This document shows positions 8,346 through 17,071 of a stretch of 64,000 nucleotides of DNA, piece after piece. Within the stretch, counting starts at the first letter, position 1; the number at the start of each line of letters is the position of its first letter. The notes beneath the pieces are model-generated. The model was not told where the DNA came from. It did no database searches and saw nothing but the letters and a program-made list of their open reading frames with translations. Made by a program: the position numbers and the translations under genes. Source of the stretch: Pseudaeromonas sp963677375 (lineage in GTDB: Bacteria; Pseudomonadota; Gammaproteobacteria; Enterobacterales; Aeromonadaceae); NCBI GenBank assembly GCA_963677375.2, contig CAXXIF010000005.1, positions 1 to 64,000 on the forward strand, in the 5' to 3' direction.

Positions 8346-8768
8346 ATGTGGAAACAATGCCTGCTCGTTCTGAGCCTGCTGTGGTTAAGTGGTTGTTCGC
8401 AAAATGGCGTGACTCGCTATCAGCTCGAGGAGCCGGAGCGTTTCCCGATCCTGCGAGCGATCGGTTATGCCGTTATCGATGTACAGCCGGGGCCGAGTAA
8501 GGGCGAAAAAATGTTGCAGGCGATCCGCGCCTCCAAGCTGGATGCCTATCGCGAACTGACCGAACAGGTATATGGCCAGTCACTGCAGGGGTCGACGACG
8601 TTGCGGGACGCGGTGCAAACCAACAATCAATTGCAAGCTTCGGTCGATGGCATGGTGCGAGGCGCGCGAGTCGTCAAAAGCTACCCGCTGGATAACATGT
8701 ATGCGACTGAGCTGGAACTGGATACCCGGGTATTGTACGACCTGTACAAGTTGCAGGGTGCCTTCTAA
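8346..8768 (+). CDS. flgP: FlgP outer-membrane lipoprotein
   Basis: A 140-residue lipoprotein with signal LLWLSGCSQ (lipidated Cys near residue 17), acting with FlgO at the flagellar base; Vibrio flgP mutants have unstable or poorly working flagella. The LPP20/FlgP domain is recognisable from IGYAVIDVQPGPSKGEKMLQ, AIRASKLDAYRELTEQVYGQ and the C-terminal ATELELDTRVLYDLY. It is cotranscribed with flgO and terminated by the hairpin that also serves flgN from the other side. Confidence 0.92.
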   Translation: MWKQCLLVLSLLWLSGCSQNGVTRYQLEEPERFPILRAIGYAVIDVQPGPSKGEKMLQAIRASKLDAYRELTEQVYGQSLQGSTTLRDAVQTNNQLQASVDGMVRGARVVKSYPLDNMYATELELDTRVLYDLYKLQGAF

Positions 8769-8794
8769 AACGGCTGACTTGTTTTTACGGCAGA

Positions 8795-8821
8795 AAAACG
8801 CCAAGCAATGCTTGGCGTTTT
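8795..8821. terminator. bidirectional terminator flgP/flgN
   Basis: A 12-bp perfect stem AAAACGCCAAGC/GCTTGGCGTTTT with a 3-base loop and T/A flanks on both strands. Confidence 0.88.
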
Positions 8822-8833
8822 AACTTTTATTGT

Positions 8834-9253
8834 TCAGGCTTTCAGATTGAGGTTCATGCTGCCAACCGAGTGGGGGGTTCCCTTACTGTCATAGGTCATG
8901 CTATTGCGATCGCGGATCTGGGTCAGCACACCCGCCAGGCGACGGTTAGAGGCCAGGCTCAATTCCAGTAATTTACCATTTACTTCATTGCGTTCCTGGC
9001 ACTGACGCAGCTTGTCGACCAACTGTTCTTTCAATTCTGCAAACTGATGATCCAGTTGATGATGATCTGGGTGCTGACCAATGCGCTCATCATTTTGCTG
9101 AAGTTGTTCGAGGAGTTGCTGCTTCTTGCTGGAGATATCGGGAAGAGAAAGTGCCTGACGTTGCTTGAGAAGGGAGAACTCTTCATCAAGCAACGTCATC
9201 ATTTGATTCAGAAGCGTATCTTGGTGCTGTAGTAGCTCGGTGAGCGATGTCAT
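8834..9253 (-). CDS. flgN: FlgN export chaperone for FlgK/FlgL
   Basis: Cytoplasmic chaperone of the hook-filament junction proteins FlgK and FlgL. It has 139 residues, all helical and Gln/Leu-rich, with the family pattern of a long coiled coil (LLNQMMTLLDEEFSLLKQR) followed by a conserved NGKLLELSLASNRRLAGVL segment. The start overlaps the flgM stop by four bases (ATGA), so the two are translationally coupled. Confidence 0.88.
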   Translation of the reverse strand: MTSLTELLQHQDTLLNQMMTLLDEEFSLLKQRQALSLPDISSKKQQLLEQLQQNDERIGQHPDHHQLDHQFAELKEQLVDKLRQCQERNEVNGKLLELSLASNRRLAGVLTQIRDRNSMTYDSKGTPHSVGSMNLNLKA

Positions 9254-9579
9254 TTATAAAGTGATTCCAAGCCAGATTCCAAGTCCATCATTTTCTGGGC
9301 AACCCGCTGACTGTCAACCTTATAATTGCCTTTTTCAATCGCCGCTTTCAAACCTTCAACCTTGTTTTGGTTGGTTGAGGGCGCATCTTTGATCCGTTGC
9401 TGCAATTTATTCAGCCCCTGAGCCTGATCGGTAAGCAATACCGCATCGTGGCGTGGCTGGCTTTTGGCCTGAGCGTCAACCTCTGCCGGATTGCTGACGG
9501 AACCGCTCTGGCTTGCAGTTCCCGTCGTGACCTTACCGGAATGGTTGTTCATCAGGTTGTTGATGTTATGAATGGCCAT
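9250..9579 (-). CDS. flgM: FlgM anti-sigma-28 factor
   Basis: Binds FliA (sigma-28) and holds late flagellar transcription off until it is exported through the finished hook. It has 109 residues, disordered and polar at the N-terminus. The sigma-binding C-terminal half contains KVEGLKAAIEKGNYKVDSQR and VAQKMMDLESGL, the conserved FlgM pattern. It is the first gene of a flgM-flgN unit behind a sigma-28 promoter, a feedback arrangement known in other flagellates. Confidence 0.92.
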   Translation of the reverse strand: MAIHNINNLMNNHSGKVTTGTASQSGSVSNPAEVDAQAKSQPRHDAVLLTDQAQGLNKLQQRIKDAPSTNQNKVEGLKAAIEKGNYKVDSQRVAQKMMDLESGLESLYK

Positions 9580-9620
9580 GATGAGCTACCTATAGTTCGC
9601 TTGATTTGCTTCTAGCCTGT

Positions 9621-9647
9621 GTATCGGCCACCACAACACTAACTTTA
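9621..9647 (-). promoter_or_regulatory. sigma-28 promoter for flgMN
   Basis: On the minus strand TAAAGTTA-N11-GCCGATAC, matching 7 of 8 bases in each box of TAAAGTTT-N11-GCCGATAA. It lies about 40 bases upstream of flgM. Confidence 0.8.
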
Positions 9648-9666
9648 GAGGAAAAGTAAATCTGTT

Positions 9667-10353
9667 TCACATTTTCACCCTAACCTGACCAACGGCCTCG
9701 ACGGTCGCCGTAATCACTCGGTGTGAGCGCAGATTTTCCACTCGGATGGTTTGCCCGAAGGTACCATCCTGCAGCGCTTTGCCACTGGTTTTTATCGAAA
9801 TAGCTGAGGTTGTGGCTTCAATCTCTACGGTATCGTCACGACATACTACACAGATTTGATTCTGGCGCACAGGCTGACCAGGGCGCAGGTCCCGCTTACT
9901 CCGACTGCCGATTAATGGTTCGACTTCAGTGAAGGTATCGCCTCGCATCAGGACCTCATCCATAAAATCGACCTTGAGCATGGCACTGGTCAAGGTACTT
10001 CCTTTGGTGATGGCATCATTCACAGTTACGAATGGGCGAAGAACCATAACGCGGACTGGTACATACATTTCCCAACGGGGTTCTGCGTCACAGCTCAGTT
10101 TGACAGTGGTATTTCGTTTGATATCACCATTTCCGGCTACACTAGCTGTAAGGTGTTCATCGCAAGAGTGCATTGCATGCCGGTTGTCGATCGGTGCTGC
10201 AGTGACTTCTACCTGACTGGTTGGATCAATAACCATCTGGCTGTAAACGAACTGTTCGGCCAGAGTTTGCATCTGTTCTGTCAAAACCTCCTCTGCATGG
10301 AGATTATTTGTGAACAGGAGTGCAGGCAAGATCAGACTATGACGACTAATCAT
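9667..10353 (-). CDS. flgA: FlgA P-ring assembly chaperone
   Basis: Periplasmic chaperone needed to assemble the FlgI P ring. It has about 228 residues and starts with the signal peptide MISRHSLILPALLFTNNLHA. The C-terminal SAF/ChapFlgA domain contains AITKGSTLTSAMLKVDFMD, RDLRPGQPVRQNQ and IRVENLRSHRVITATVE. The ATG is chosen to give a normal signal peptide; an ATG twelve codons upstream is also possible, and neither has a strong ribosome site. It is divergent from cheV, the usual order in Vibrio and Shewanella. Confidence 0.88.
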   Translation of the reverse strand: MISRHSLILPALLFTNNLHAEEVLTEQMQTLAEQFVYSQMVIDPTSQVEVTAAPIDNRHAMHSCDEHLTASVAGNGDIKRNTTVKLSCDAEPRWEMYVPVRVMVLRPFVTVNDAITKGSTLTSAMLKVDFMDEVLMRGDTFTEVEPLIGSRSKRDLRPGQPVRQNQICVVCRDDTVEIEATTSAISIKTSGKALQDGTFGQTIRVENLRSHRVITATVEAVGQVRVKM

Positions 10354-10491
10354 GTTCAAGTACTTGCTGATAAAGCAAAATAACGACATATAAGATTGTA
10401 CTATCCTTGCAATGATACGATGACCCCGTGGATGATACTGGCATCGTGAAGAATAACCGCCTGCAACACCCGCTTTGCCTGCGTAGGGCAA

Positions 10492-10507
10492 TGCAGGATT
10501 GGTGCCA
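10492..10507 (-). promoter_or_regulatory. sigma-54 promoter for flgA
   Basis: On the minus strand TGGCAC-N5-CTGCA, a full -24 box and a 4-of-5 -12 box, about 140 bases from the flgA start. Confidence 0.65.
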
Positions 10508-10530
10508 CTGGCCTCAAAATGGAGAGAATT

Positions 10531-11442
10531 ATGGCGAGTATCTTGGACTCAGTGAATCAACTGACCCAATTGGTGGGACAGAACCGCCTGGAATTGTTGC
10601 TCTTTCGTTTAAATGGACGCCAAAGATTTGGCATCAATGTGTTCAAGGTCCGTGAAGTGTTACAGTGTCCCCATCTTACTGTCATGCCGAAGTTACACCC
10701 CTATGTTCGTGGTGTGGCCCATATTCGTGGACAAACCATTTCGGTGATCGATCTGAGCATGGCAACCGGCGGCCGCCCTATTGCCGATATCTCTAAATGC
10801 TTCATTATCATCGCGGAATATAACCGCTCAGTGCAGGGTTTTTTGGTCGGTTCTGTCGAACGGATCATTAATATGAACTGGGAATCAATTCTCCCTCCGC
10901 CCAAGGGGGCTGGCCGCTACAACTATATGACTGCGGTCACCGAGGTCGATGGTGAACTGGTTGAAATTCTCGATGTCGAGAAAATTCTGGACGAGATATC
11001 GCCCATTAACACTGAAGTTAGCCAGGAGCTGGTTGCCGAGAGTCCGAAGCATGACCCTCATGGCCGCCCGGTTCTGGTTGCGGATGACTCCTCTGTTGCT
11101 CGTAAGCAGGTTGAGCGAGCATTGAACACCATCGGCGTGAAGTGTTTGTTAGCCAAAGATGGTAAAGACGCCCTGAATATGTTGAATGATATGGCCAAGA
11201 AAGGGCCAATTAGTGACCAGATCTCCTTGGTTATTTCTGATATTGAAATGCCGGAAATGGATGGCTATACCCTGACGGCCGAGATTAGAAATACGCCAGC
11301 TCTCAAAGGGTTGCATATCATTTTGCATACTTCTCTGAGTGGTGTATTCAATCAGGCGATGGTGCAAAAAGTTGGGGCGAACAATTTCATTGCCAAGTTT
11401 AACCCGGATGAACTGGCCAAGGCCGTTCAGGACGCAATGTAA
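10531..11442 (+). CDS. cheV: CheV chemotaxis coupling protein
   Basis: Fusion of a CheW-like coupling domain (about residues 20-165) and a response-regulator receiver domain (about 180-303). It links chemoreceptors to CheA and is tuned by phosphorylation. The CheW part shows FGINVFKVREVLQ and VRGVAHIRGQTISVIDL. The receiver part shows the acidic pair VADDSS, the phospho-acceptor Asp in VISDIEMPEMDGY and a conserved HTSLSG. The start MASILDSVNQ follows GGAGAG. It sits directly before cheR. Confidence 0.95.
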   Translation: MASILDSVNQLTQLVGQNRLELLLFRLNGRQRFGINVFKVREVLQCPHLTVMPKLHPYVRGVAHIRGQTISVIDLSMATGGRPIADISKCFIIIAEYNRSVQGFLVGSVERIINMNWESILPPPKGAGRYNYMTAVTEVDGELVEILDVEKILDEISPINTEVSQELVAESPKHDPHGRPVLVADDSSVARKQVERALNTIGVKCLLAKDGKDALNMLNDMAKKGPISDQISLVISDIEMPEMDGYTLTAEIRNTPALKGLHIILHTSLSGVFNQAMVQKVGANNFIAKFNPDELAKAVQDAM

Positions 11443-11462
11443 CTAACCTATGCAGAATTTGA

Positions 11463-12287
11463 ATGAAGACACTGTCCGAAGACCTTTATAAACAGTTCAG
11501 TGCCTTTTTGGAGGCTCAGAGCGGAATTGTGCTGGGCGCCAATAAGCAGTACTTGGTGAAGAGTCGATTGGCCCCTCTTTTGGGGCAGTTTGGCGCTGCC
11601 GCACTCTCTGATCTGATCAAGCGTTCGATGGATCCCAAGGAGCGGGATTTAAAGATGGCCGTAGTGGATGCCATGACGACTAATGAAACGTTATGGTTCC
11701 GTGATATTTATCCGTTCCAATTACTCAGCGACAAGATTTTTATCGAGCTTGGAAAGGGTGGGAAACCGCTCAAAATCTGGTCGGCGGCCAGCTCTTCTGG
11801 GCAAGAACCTTACTCTATTGCCATGACGGCCTTGGAACATCAGTTCAAGCGGCCTGGAACTCTACCTGGCGGGGTGCAGATCATTGGAACTGATATTTCA
11901 GCTTCCATGCTGAATCAGTGCAAAGAGGGAGTTTACGATAGCCTGGCTTTGGCTCGTGGCCTTTCCCCCGAACGTAAACGTCAATTTTTCGAGCCTTACG
12001 GTGACAATAAGATGCGAGTCACGGAGCGTGTCAAAAAATTGGTGACATTTCGGCCCTTCAATCTGCTGGACAACTACAGCCTGTTGGGGAAGTTTGACAT
12101 CATTTTTTGCCGTAATGTGTTGATCTATTTCGCGCCGGAAGTGAAGTCGAAGATCCTTAACCAATTTGCCGCAAGCCTGAATCCAGGCGGCTATCTGATG
12201 CTGGGTGCGTCTGAATCATTGACGGGTCTGACCGACCGTTTCGAGATGATTCGCTGCAATCCTGGTATTGTCTATAAAGTGAAGTAA
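11463..12287 (+). CDS. cheR: CheR chemoreceptor methyltransferase
   Basis: S-adenosylmethionine-dependent methyltransferase that methylates glutamates of chemoreceptors for adaptation. It has 274 residues. The N-terminal helical domain includes TTNETLWFRD, and the SAM-binding domain contains WSAASSSGQEPYSIAM, IGTDISASML and FDIIFCRNVLIYF, all conserved in CheR. It follows cheV after 20 bases and precedes flgB, the standard order of the polar flagellar cluster. Confidence 0.96.
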   Translation: MKTLSEDLYKQFSAFLEAQSGIVLGANKQYLVKSRLAPLLGQFGAAALSDLIKRSMDPKERDLKMAVVDAMTTNETLWFRDIYPFQLLSDKIFIELGKGGKPLKIWSAASSSGQEPYSIAMTALEHQFKRPGTLPGGVQIIGTDISASMLNQCKEGVYDSLALARGLSPERKRQFFEPYGDNKMRVTERVKKLVTFRPFNLLDNYSLLGKFDIIFCRNVLIYFAPEVKSKILNQFAASLNPGGYLMLGASESLTGLTDRFEMIRCNPGIVYKVK

Positions 12288-12301
12288 CCCTCCACCCACC
12301 A

Positions 12302-12317
12302 TGGCACAACTTTTGCT
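12302..12317 (+). promoter_or_regulatory. sigma-54 promoter for flgBCDE
   Basis: TGGCAC-N5-TTGCT, a near-perfect sigma-54 site ending 23 bases before the flgB start and beginning just after cheR. Confidence 0.85.
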
Positions 12318-12340
12318 AAGTTATTTGCAGGAGGTGCGCC

Positions 12341-12754
12341 ATGGCCATTTCATTTGATAAAGCATTCGGTATTCATCAATACACTCTCGGTGTTCGCACG
12401 GAACGTGCCGAAGTGATTGCCGCCAATATCGCCAATGCCGATACACCGGGATATAAGGCTCGAGATCTCGACTTCTCCTCGGCATTGGAGCAGGCCCAAT
12501 CTCGTACACAAAGCGGGTTTGCCCTGGCAACGTCGGATGCACGCCACATACAGGGAGGAAGTAGTTCTTCTTTGTCGGGAAGCATTAAATTTCGTGTGCC
12601 AAATCAACCAGATACAGGTGATGGGAACTCGGTTGATGTGCAGCAGGAGCGTACCTCATATATGGAAAATGGGCTGGAATACCAGACATCTCTGGAATTT
12701 CTTAATAGCCGCATATCCGGCTTGCTCAAAGCGATTAAAGGAGATCAGGCATGA
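12341..12754 (+). CDS. flgB: FlgB proximal rod protein
   Basis: Rod subunit closest to the MS ring. It has 137 residues with the rod/hook N-terminal motif (VIAANIANADTPGYKARDLDF) and a C-terminal helix (YQTSLEFLNSRISGLLKAIKG). It opens the flgBCDE transcript behind a strong sigma-54 site and an AGGAGG ribosome site, and overlaps flgC by four bases. Confidence 0.96.
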   Translation: MAISFDKAFGIHQYTLGVRTERAEVIAANIANADTPGYKARDLDFSSALEQAQSRTQSGFALATSDARHIQGGSSSSLSGSIKFRVPNQPDTGDGNSVDVQQERTSYMENGLEYQTSLEFLNSRISGLLKAIKGDQA

Positions 12755-13173
12755 GTCTGTTCCGTATCTTTGATATAGCGGGCTCCGCTATGAGTGCGCA
12801 ATCGGTACGTTTAAATACGACCGCCAGTAATTTGGCGAATGCCGAAAGTGTCAGCTCCAGTGCGGAAACAACTTACCGCGCCAGGCGGCCAGTTTTTGCC
12901 TCCTCATTGGCTGATGCGATGCAAGGGGAAAAAGAGGGTGCCGTAGGGGTTGAAGTCAAGGGTGTAGTGGAAAGCCAGGCGCCCTTGCTGCGGGAGTTTA
13001 ACCCGACCCACCCGATGGCGGATAAGGACGGTTTCATTTACCGCCCGAACGTCAATCCGGTGGAAGAAATGGCTGACATGATGAGCGCCAGTCGTTCCTA
13101 CCAGACGAATGTTCAGGTCGCAGACTCTGCCAAACAGATGTTGTTGCAGACCCTGCGTATGGGCAAGGGCTGA
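12751..13173 (+). CDS. flgC: FlgC proximal rod protein
   Basis: Rod subunit of 140 residues. The N-terminus has IAGSAMSAQSVRLNTTASNLANAES. The centre has DKDGFIYRPNVNPVEEMADM, and the C-terminus has SASRSYQTNVQVADSAKQMLLQTLRMG, all FlgC signatures. It is coupled to flgB through an ATGA overlap. Confidence 0.96.
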   Translation: MSLFRIFDIAGSAMSAQSVRLNTTASNLANAESVSSSAETTYRARRPVFASSLADAMQGEKEGAVGVEVKGVVESQAPLLREFNPTHPMADKDGFIYRPNVNPVEEMADMMSASRSYQTNVQVADSAKQMLLQTLRMGKG

Positions 13174-13184
13174 GGAGGTAGCAC

Positions 13185-13895
13185 GTGAGTACAGTCAATA
13201 ACACTACCAATAGCTCGCTGGATGCGCTGCGCTGGCAGACCGAATCGAAGACCGATACGGCGGCAACCACCAACAAGAAGACTCTGGATCAATCGGACTT
13301 CTTTACGTTGTTGAGTAATCAGCTGGCATATCAGGACCCTTCCAAGCCTGTTGACAATAACCAGATGGTTAGCCAGATGACGTCATTCAGTACCCTGCAG
13401 GGGATCACCGATATGACTAGCCAGCTCAAGAGTCTGAATACCGTCATGACGTCAAATCAGGCACTGCAAGCCTCCACCTTGGTTGGTAAGAAAGTCCTGA
13501 TTCCCAGCAGCGATGGCTATGTCAACGGCAGCGAAGGGATCGATGGCAAGTTGAGTTTGACGAATGGTGCCAGCGACATTTCCATCCGTGTTGAAAATAG
13601 CAGTGGCGAGTTGGTGAAGACCTTCACGCTGAGTGGATCAGAAGGCAAGACCTTGACTGGTAATGTGGATTACTCCTGGGACGGCACCAATGAAAGCGGT
13701 GAAAAAGTACCAAACGGAACGTACACAGTAAAAGCCAGCGGTTTGGTCAATGGTAAGACTGAAGATTTGACCTTGGCAAATTATGCTCATATTCAGAGTG
13801 TCAGCTTAGGGTCCAGCACCTCGAGTGATGTGGTATTGAACTTGCGGGGCATGGGTGGGTTGAAATTAAGTGATGCGATTGAGGTCGCCTCGTAA
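13185..13895 (+). CDS. flgD: FlgD hook cap/scaffold protein
   Basis: Hook cap that orders FlgE polymerisation and is lost from the mature flagellum. It has 236 residues. The N-terminal export and assembly region contains LDQSDFFTLLSNQLAYQDPS and VSQMTSFSTLQGI. The C-terminal part has the FlgD Ig-like repeat YSWDGTNESGEKVPNGTYTV. It is translated from GTG at 13185 after GAGGTAG. Downstream is flgE. Confidence 0.95.
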   Translation: MSTVNNTTNSSLDALRWQTESKTDTAATTNKKTLDQSDFFTLLSNQLAYQDPSKPVDNNQMVSQMTSFSTLQGITDMTSQLKSLNTVMTSNQALQASTLVGKKVLIPSSDGYVNGSEGIDGKLSLTNGASDISIRVENSSGELVKTFTLSGSEGKTLTGNVDYSWDGTNESGEKVPNGTYTVKASGLVNGKTEDLTLANYAHIQSVSLGSSTSSDVVLNLRGMGGLKLSDAIEVAS

Positions 13896-13918
13896 CGTCG
13901 TAAAACAGGAGCAGAATT

Positions 13919-15388
13919 ATGTCATTCAATATTGCCCTCAGCGGTATTAACGCTGCGCAAAAAGATCTCGACGTTACGGCCAATAACATTGCCAACGTCA
14001 ATACCATTGGTTTCAAGGAGTCCCGTGCCGAGTTTGCCGATGTGTATGCTTCGTCACTGTTCACCGCCACCCGGACAAAAACCGGGGATGGGGTTACTAC
14101 CGGCGCCGTTGCACAGCAATTTCACCAAGGCGCTCTGCAGTTCACCGAAAATCCGTTTGACCTAGCTATCTCTGGTCCGGGTTATTTTGTCACCTCGGCT
14201 GAAACAAGTTCACTGGATTTTTCTTACACCCGAGCCGGGGCGTTCAAGCTGAACAAGAGCAACTTCCTAGTCGACTCCTCCGGGAATTATCTGCGCGGGT
14301 TTCCTGTCAACAATGATGGCACCTCGACATCTGTCAGTTTGGGTACCTCGACCCCGATCCAGATCCCGGAAACGGCTGGCACGCCAGTATCGACCAAAAA
14401 TGTTGATATTGCGTTGAACCTGAGCAGCAAGGATACCGCGACGGATTTGGCTTCGTTCGACCCGACGGATCCCAAGACCTACAGTTCATCCACCTCGGTC
14501 ACGACGTATGACTCGCTGGGCGAGCCGCATACTATGGCGATGTATTTCGTCAAGCCCAAGGATGCCTCCTATACCGGCAACAACCACTGGACCATGTTTA
14601 CCACGGTGGATAACAAACCCGTCAATATCTGGAATCCAGATCCGGATGCCAACCCGGCGACTCTCGATGGTATCGCAACCTCGGGGAGTTATTCTGTCGA
14701 CGTGAATAAAGATGGGCAGGCCGATGACAATAATGCGGATGGTAATCCGGATCTCATCAGTGCCCAGATTACCTATAATGGCAATCCCTGGACGGGTGCT
14801 GTGATTACCTTTGATGACCTCGGGGTGATGAAGAGTACATCGCCGGCCGATATCTATACCCAAGCTTTGGGGGTGGATGACCCATCCAGTGCCTTGGCGG
14901 GGGATGGTGCCAATGTGTTAGGTCTGGGGGCCGATGGTACACAACGGTTGAAACTCAACTTTGACACCGCTAAAACCACACAGTTTGGTTCCAAATTTGA
15001 AGTGACCAGTCTGGAGCAGGATGGTCTGACGGTAGGTCGTCTGACCGGGGTTGATGTGGGTTCCGATGGCTTGGTCAAGGCCACCTATTCCAACGGTACT
15101 TCTCAACCTCTGGCGCGCGTGGCTATGGCGCGGTTTTCTAACGAGCAGGGGTTACGCCAATCAGGCAATACTTCCTGGAAGGAGAGTCAGGATTCTGGCG
15201 TTGCGTTGGCGGGTGAAGCCAATACCGGGACCTTTGGTGCCATCAAGTCGGCGGCATTGGAACAATCGAACGTGAATCTGACCTCTGAGCTGGTGGATCT
15301 CATCACGGCGCAGCGGAACTTCCAGGCCAACTCTCGAGCTCTGGAAGTCAACAATACCTTGCAACAGAGTATCCTGCAGATCCGTTAA
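13919..15388 (+). CDS. flgE: FlgE hook protein
   Basis: Major hook subunit of 489 residues. The N-terminus MSFNIALSGINAAQKDLDVT with NNIANVNTIGFKESRAEFAD and the C-terminus TSELVDLITAQRNFQANSR with NTLQQSILQIR are conserved rod/hook helices. The middle (about 150-350) is the variable surface domain, with a Ca-binding-like Asp/Asn-rich stretch at about 255-285 (DVNKDGQADDNNADGNPD), similar to extracellular calcium-binding loops. It ends the first hook transcript, with a hairpin behind it. Confidence 0.96.
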   Translation: MSFNIALSGINAAQKDLDVTANNIANVNTIGFKESRAEFADVYASSLFTATRTKTGDGVTTGAVAQQFHQGALQFTENPFDLAISGPGYFVTSAETSSLDFSYTRAGAFKLNKSNFLVDSSGNYLRGFPVNNDGTSTSVSLGTSTPIQIPETAGTPVSTKNVDIALNLSSKDTATDLASFDPTDPKTYSSSTSVTTYDSLGEPHTMAMYFVKPKDASYTGNNHWTMFTTVDNKPVNIWNPDPDANPATLDGIATSGSYSVDVNKDGQADDNNADGNPDLISAQITYNGNPWTGAVITFDDLGVMKSTSPADIYTQALGVDDPSSALAGDGANVLGLGADGTQRLKLNFDTAKTTQFGSKFEVTSLEQDGLTVGRLTGVDVGSDGLVKATYSNGTSQPLARVAMARFSNEQGLRQSGNTSWKESQDSGVALAGEANTGTFGAIKSAALEQSNVNLTSELVDLITAQRNFQANSRALEVNNTLQQSILQIR

Positions 15389-15401
15389 TCGGGATCTCTG
15401 A

Positions 15402-15426
15402 TGAGGCGGCAGATCTTGCCGCCTCA
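15402..15426 (+). terminator. hairpin between flgE and flgF
   Basis: Perfect 10-bp stem TGAGGCGGCA/TGCCGCCTCA with a 5-base loop. The T-tract is poor (TTCATTTCT), so termination may be partial. Confidence 0.65.
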
Positions 15427-15460
15427 TTCATTTCTGCCTTCCTCCGTTTATCTTCATCTT

Positions 15461-15476
15461 TGGCATCCTATTTGCT
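15461..15476 (+). promoter_or_regulatory. sigma-54 promoter for flgF operon
   Basis: TGGCAT-N5-TTGCT lies 35 bases before flgF and just after the flgE hairpin, which makes flgF to flgJ a separate unit. Confidence 0.75.
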
Positions 15477-15510
15477 TGTTAAGGTTAACCCCCTGAACCA
15501 GGAATGCCTT

Positions 15511-16257
15511 ATGGACCGTTTGCTTTACATCGCCATGTCGGGCGCCAAAGAAAACATGAATAGCTTGGCCGTACGCGGCAATAACTTGTCGAACGCGGCA
15601 ACAGTCGGCTTCAAAGCGGATCTGGAGCAGGCTAGGGCCATGCAGGCTTATGGTGAAGGGCTTCCCTCCCGGGTGTTTTCCATGACTGAAAGTCCGGGCC
15701 AACGCATGGATCAAGGTGGTCTGATGACGACAGGCCGGGATCTTGACGTTGCCATTCAAGGTGACGGTTGGTTGACGGTTCAAGATGCCGATGGCAAAGA
15801 AGCCTATACCCGTGCGGGTAATTTGCGCCTCTCCCCGTTAGGTTCTCTGCAGACGGCTACCGGACTCAATGTGGTCGATGATGCCGGGCAACCCATCATA
15901 CTGCCGCTACCGTTGGAAAAAATTGAGATCAACAAGGATGGTACTGTCATCGGCCGTCCTGAAGGTTCTGCGCCCGATACGATAGAAGAGTATCAGCGGA
16001 TCAAGCTGGTCAATCCGGATATCAAGGCGATCAGTAAGGGGCAGGATGGTCTGTTCCGCCGTAATGATGGCAAGAGCGAAGCTGCCACGGATCAGGTCAG
16101 CCTGATGAGCGGTGCGCTGGAGGGCAGTAATGTCAACGTGGTTGATGAAATGACCAACCTGATCCGCTTGCAACGTCAGTTCGAGACCCAGGTCAAGATG
16201 ATGCAAACCGCCGAAAAAAATGATGAAGCGCAGAATCAGCTGCTGCGATTGAGCTGA
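15511..16257 (+). CDS. flgF: FlgF proximal rod protein
   Basis: Rod subunit of 248 residues. The N-terminus is MDRLLYIAMSGAKENMNSLA with NNLSNAATVGFKADLEQA. The core has LDVAIQGDGWLTVQDADGKEAYTR, and the C-terminus has SGALEGSNVNVVDEMTNLIRLQRQFE. The ATG at MDRLL is preferred over a start 17 codons upstream because it aligns with other FlgF proteins and follows CCAGGA. It is first in the flgFGHIJ unit. Confidence 0.95.
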   Translation: MDRLLYIAMSGAKENMNSLAVRGNNLSNAATVGFKADLEQARAMQAYGEGLPSRVFSMTESPGQRMDQGGLMTTGRDLDVAIQGDGWLTVQDADGKEAYTRAGNLRLSPLGSLQTATGLNVVDDAGQPIILPLPLEKIEINKDGTVIGRPEGSAPDTIEEYQRIKLVNPDIKAISKGQDGLFRRNDGKSEAATDQVSLMSGALEGSNVNVVDEMTNLIRLQRQFETQVKMMQTAEKNDEAQNQLLRLS

Positions 16258-16275
16258 ATACGCTAGGAGGACGCT

Positions 16276-17064
16276 ATGATTCCCGCTCTGTGGATTAGTA
16301 AAACCGGTCTGGATGCCCAGCAAACCAATATTTCGGTGGCTTCCAACAACTTGGCAAACGCCTCGACCGTCGGCTTTAAAAAGGGACGAGCAATATTTGA
16401 GGATTTGCTCTATCAGAATATTAATCAACCGGGTGGACGTTCTTCGGCGGATACCACACTGCCATCCGGCTTGATGCTGGGGGCGGGGACCAAGGTGGTC
16501 GCGACTCAGAAAAACTTCGGTCAGGGCAATGTCCAGACCACGGATAACTCGCTGGATGTGATGATTCAGGGGCGGGGCTTTTTCGAAGTCCAGATGCCGG
16601 ATGGTAGTACCAACTATACCCGGAATGGTCAATTTGCCTTGAACTCGGAGGGGACCATAGTGACCCCCGGGATGGGTTATCCCATTCAACCGGAAATCCA
16701 GGTCCCGCAAGACGCCGAGAGCATTACGATCGGTGGTGATGGCCAGGTTTCGGTCAAGATCAAGGGCCAGGCTGAATCCCAGGTAATTGGTCAGTTTACC
16801 CTGACAGATTTCGTCAACCCGGCCGGATTGCAGCCCGTTGGTGAGAACCTGTATGCCGAGACTCAATCCAGTGGCGCCGCGTTACAAGGGGTTGCCGGAG
16901 CCGATGGTTTGGGGGTGATCAAACAGGGGATGCTAGAAACTTCCAATGTGAATGTGACTGAAGAGTTGGTGAATCTGATCCAGGCGCAACGGGTCTATGA
17001 GATGAACTCCAAGGTTCTGACCACGGTCGATCAGATGATGTCGTTCCTGACGCAACGGACTTAA
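16276..17064 (+). CDS. flgG: FlgG distal rod protein
   Basis: Distal rod subunit of 262 residues. The N-terminus MIPALWISKTGLDAQQTNIS with NNLANASTVGFKKGRAIFED and the C-terminus SNVNVTEELVNLIQAQRVYE with SKVLTTVDQMMSFL are classic FlgG. An AGGAGG site lies before the ATG. Confidence 0.97.
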   Translation: MIPALWISKTGLDAQQTNISVASNNLANASTVGFKKGRAIFEDLLYQNINQPGGRSSADTTLPSGLMLGAGTKVVATQKNFGQGNVQTTDNSLDVMIQGRGFFEVQMPDGSTNYTRNGQFALNSEGTIVTPGMGYPIQPEIQVPQDAESITIGGDGQVSVKIKGQAESQVIGQFTLTDFVNPAGLQPVGENLYAETQSSGAALQGVAGADGLGVIKQGMLETSNVNVTEELVNLIQAQRVYEMNSKVLTTVDQMMSFLTQRT

Positions 17065-17071
17065 GAGGTGC

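Noticed and set aside
15907..16866. Minus-strand open frame (319 codons) across flgF/flgG
   Set aside because: Shadow of two well-recognised rod genes; no ribosome site or domain.
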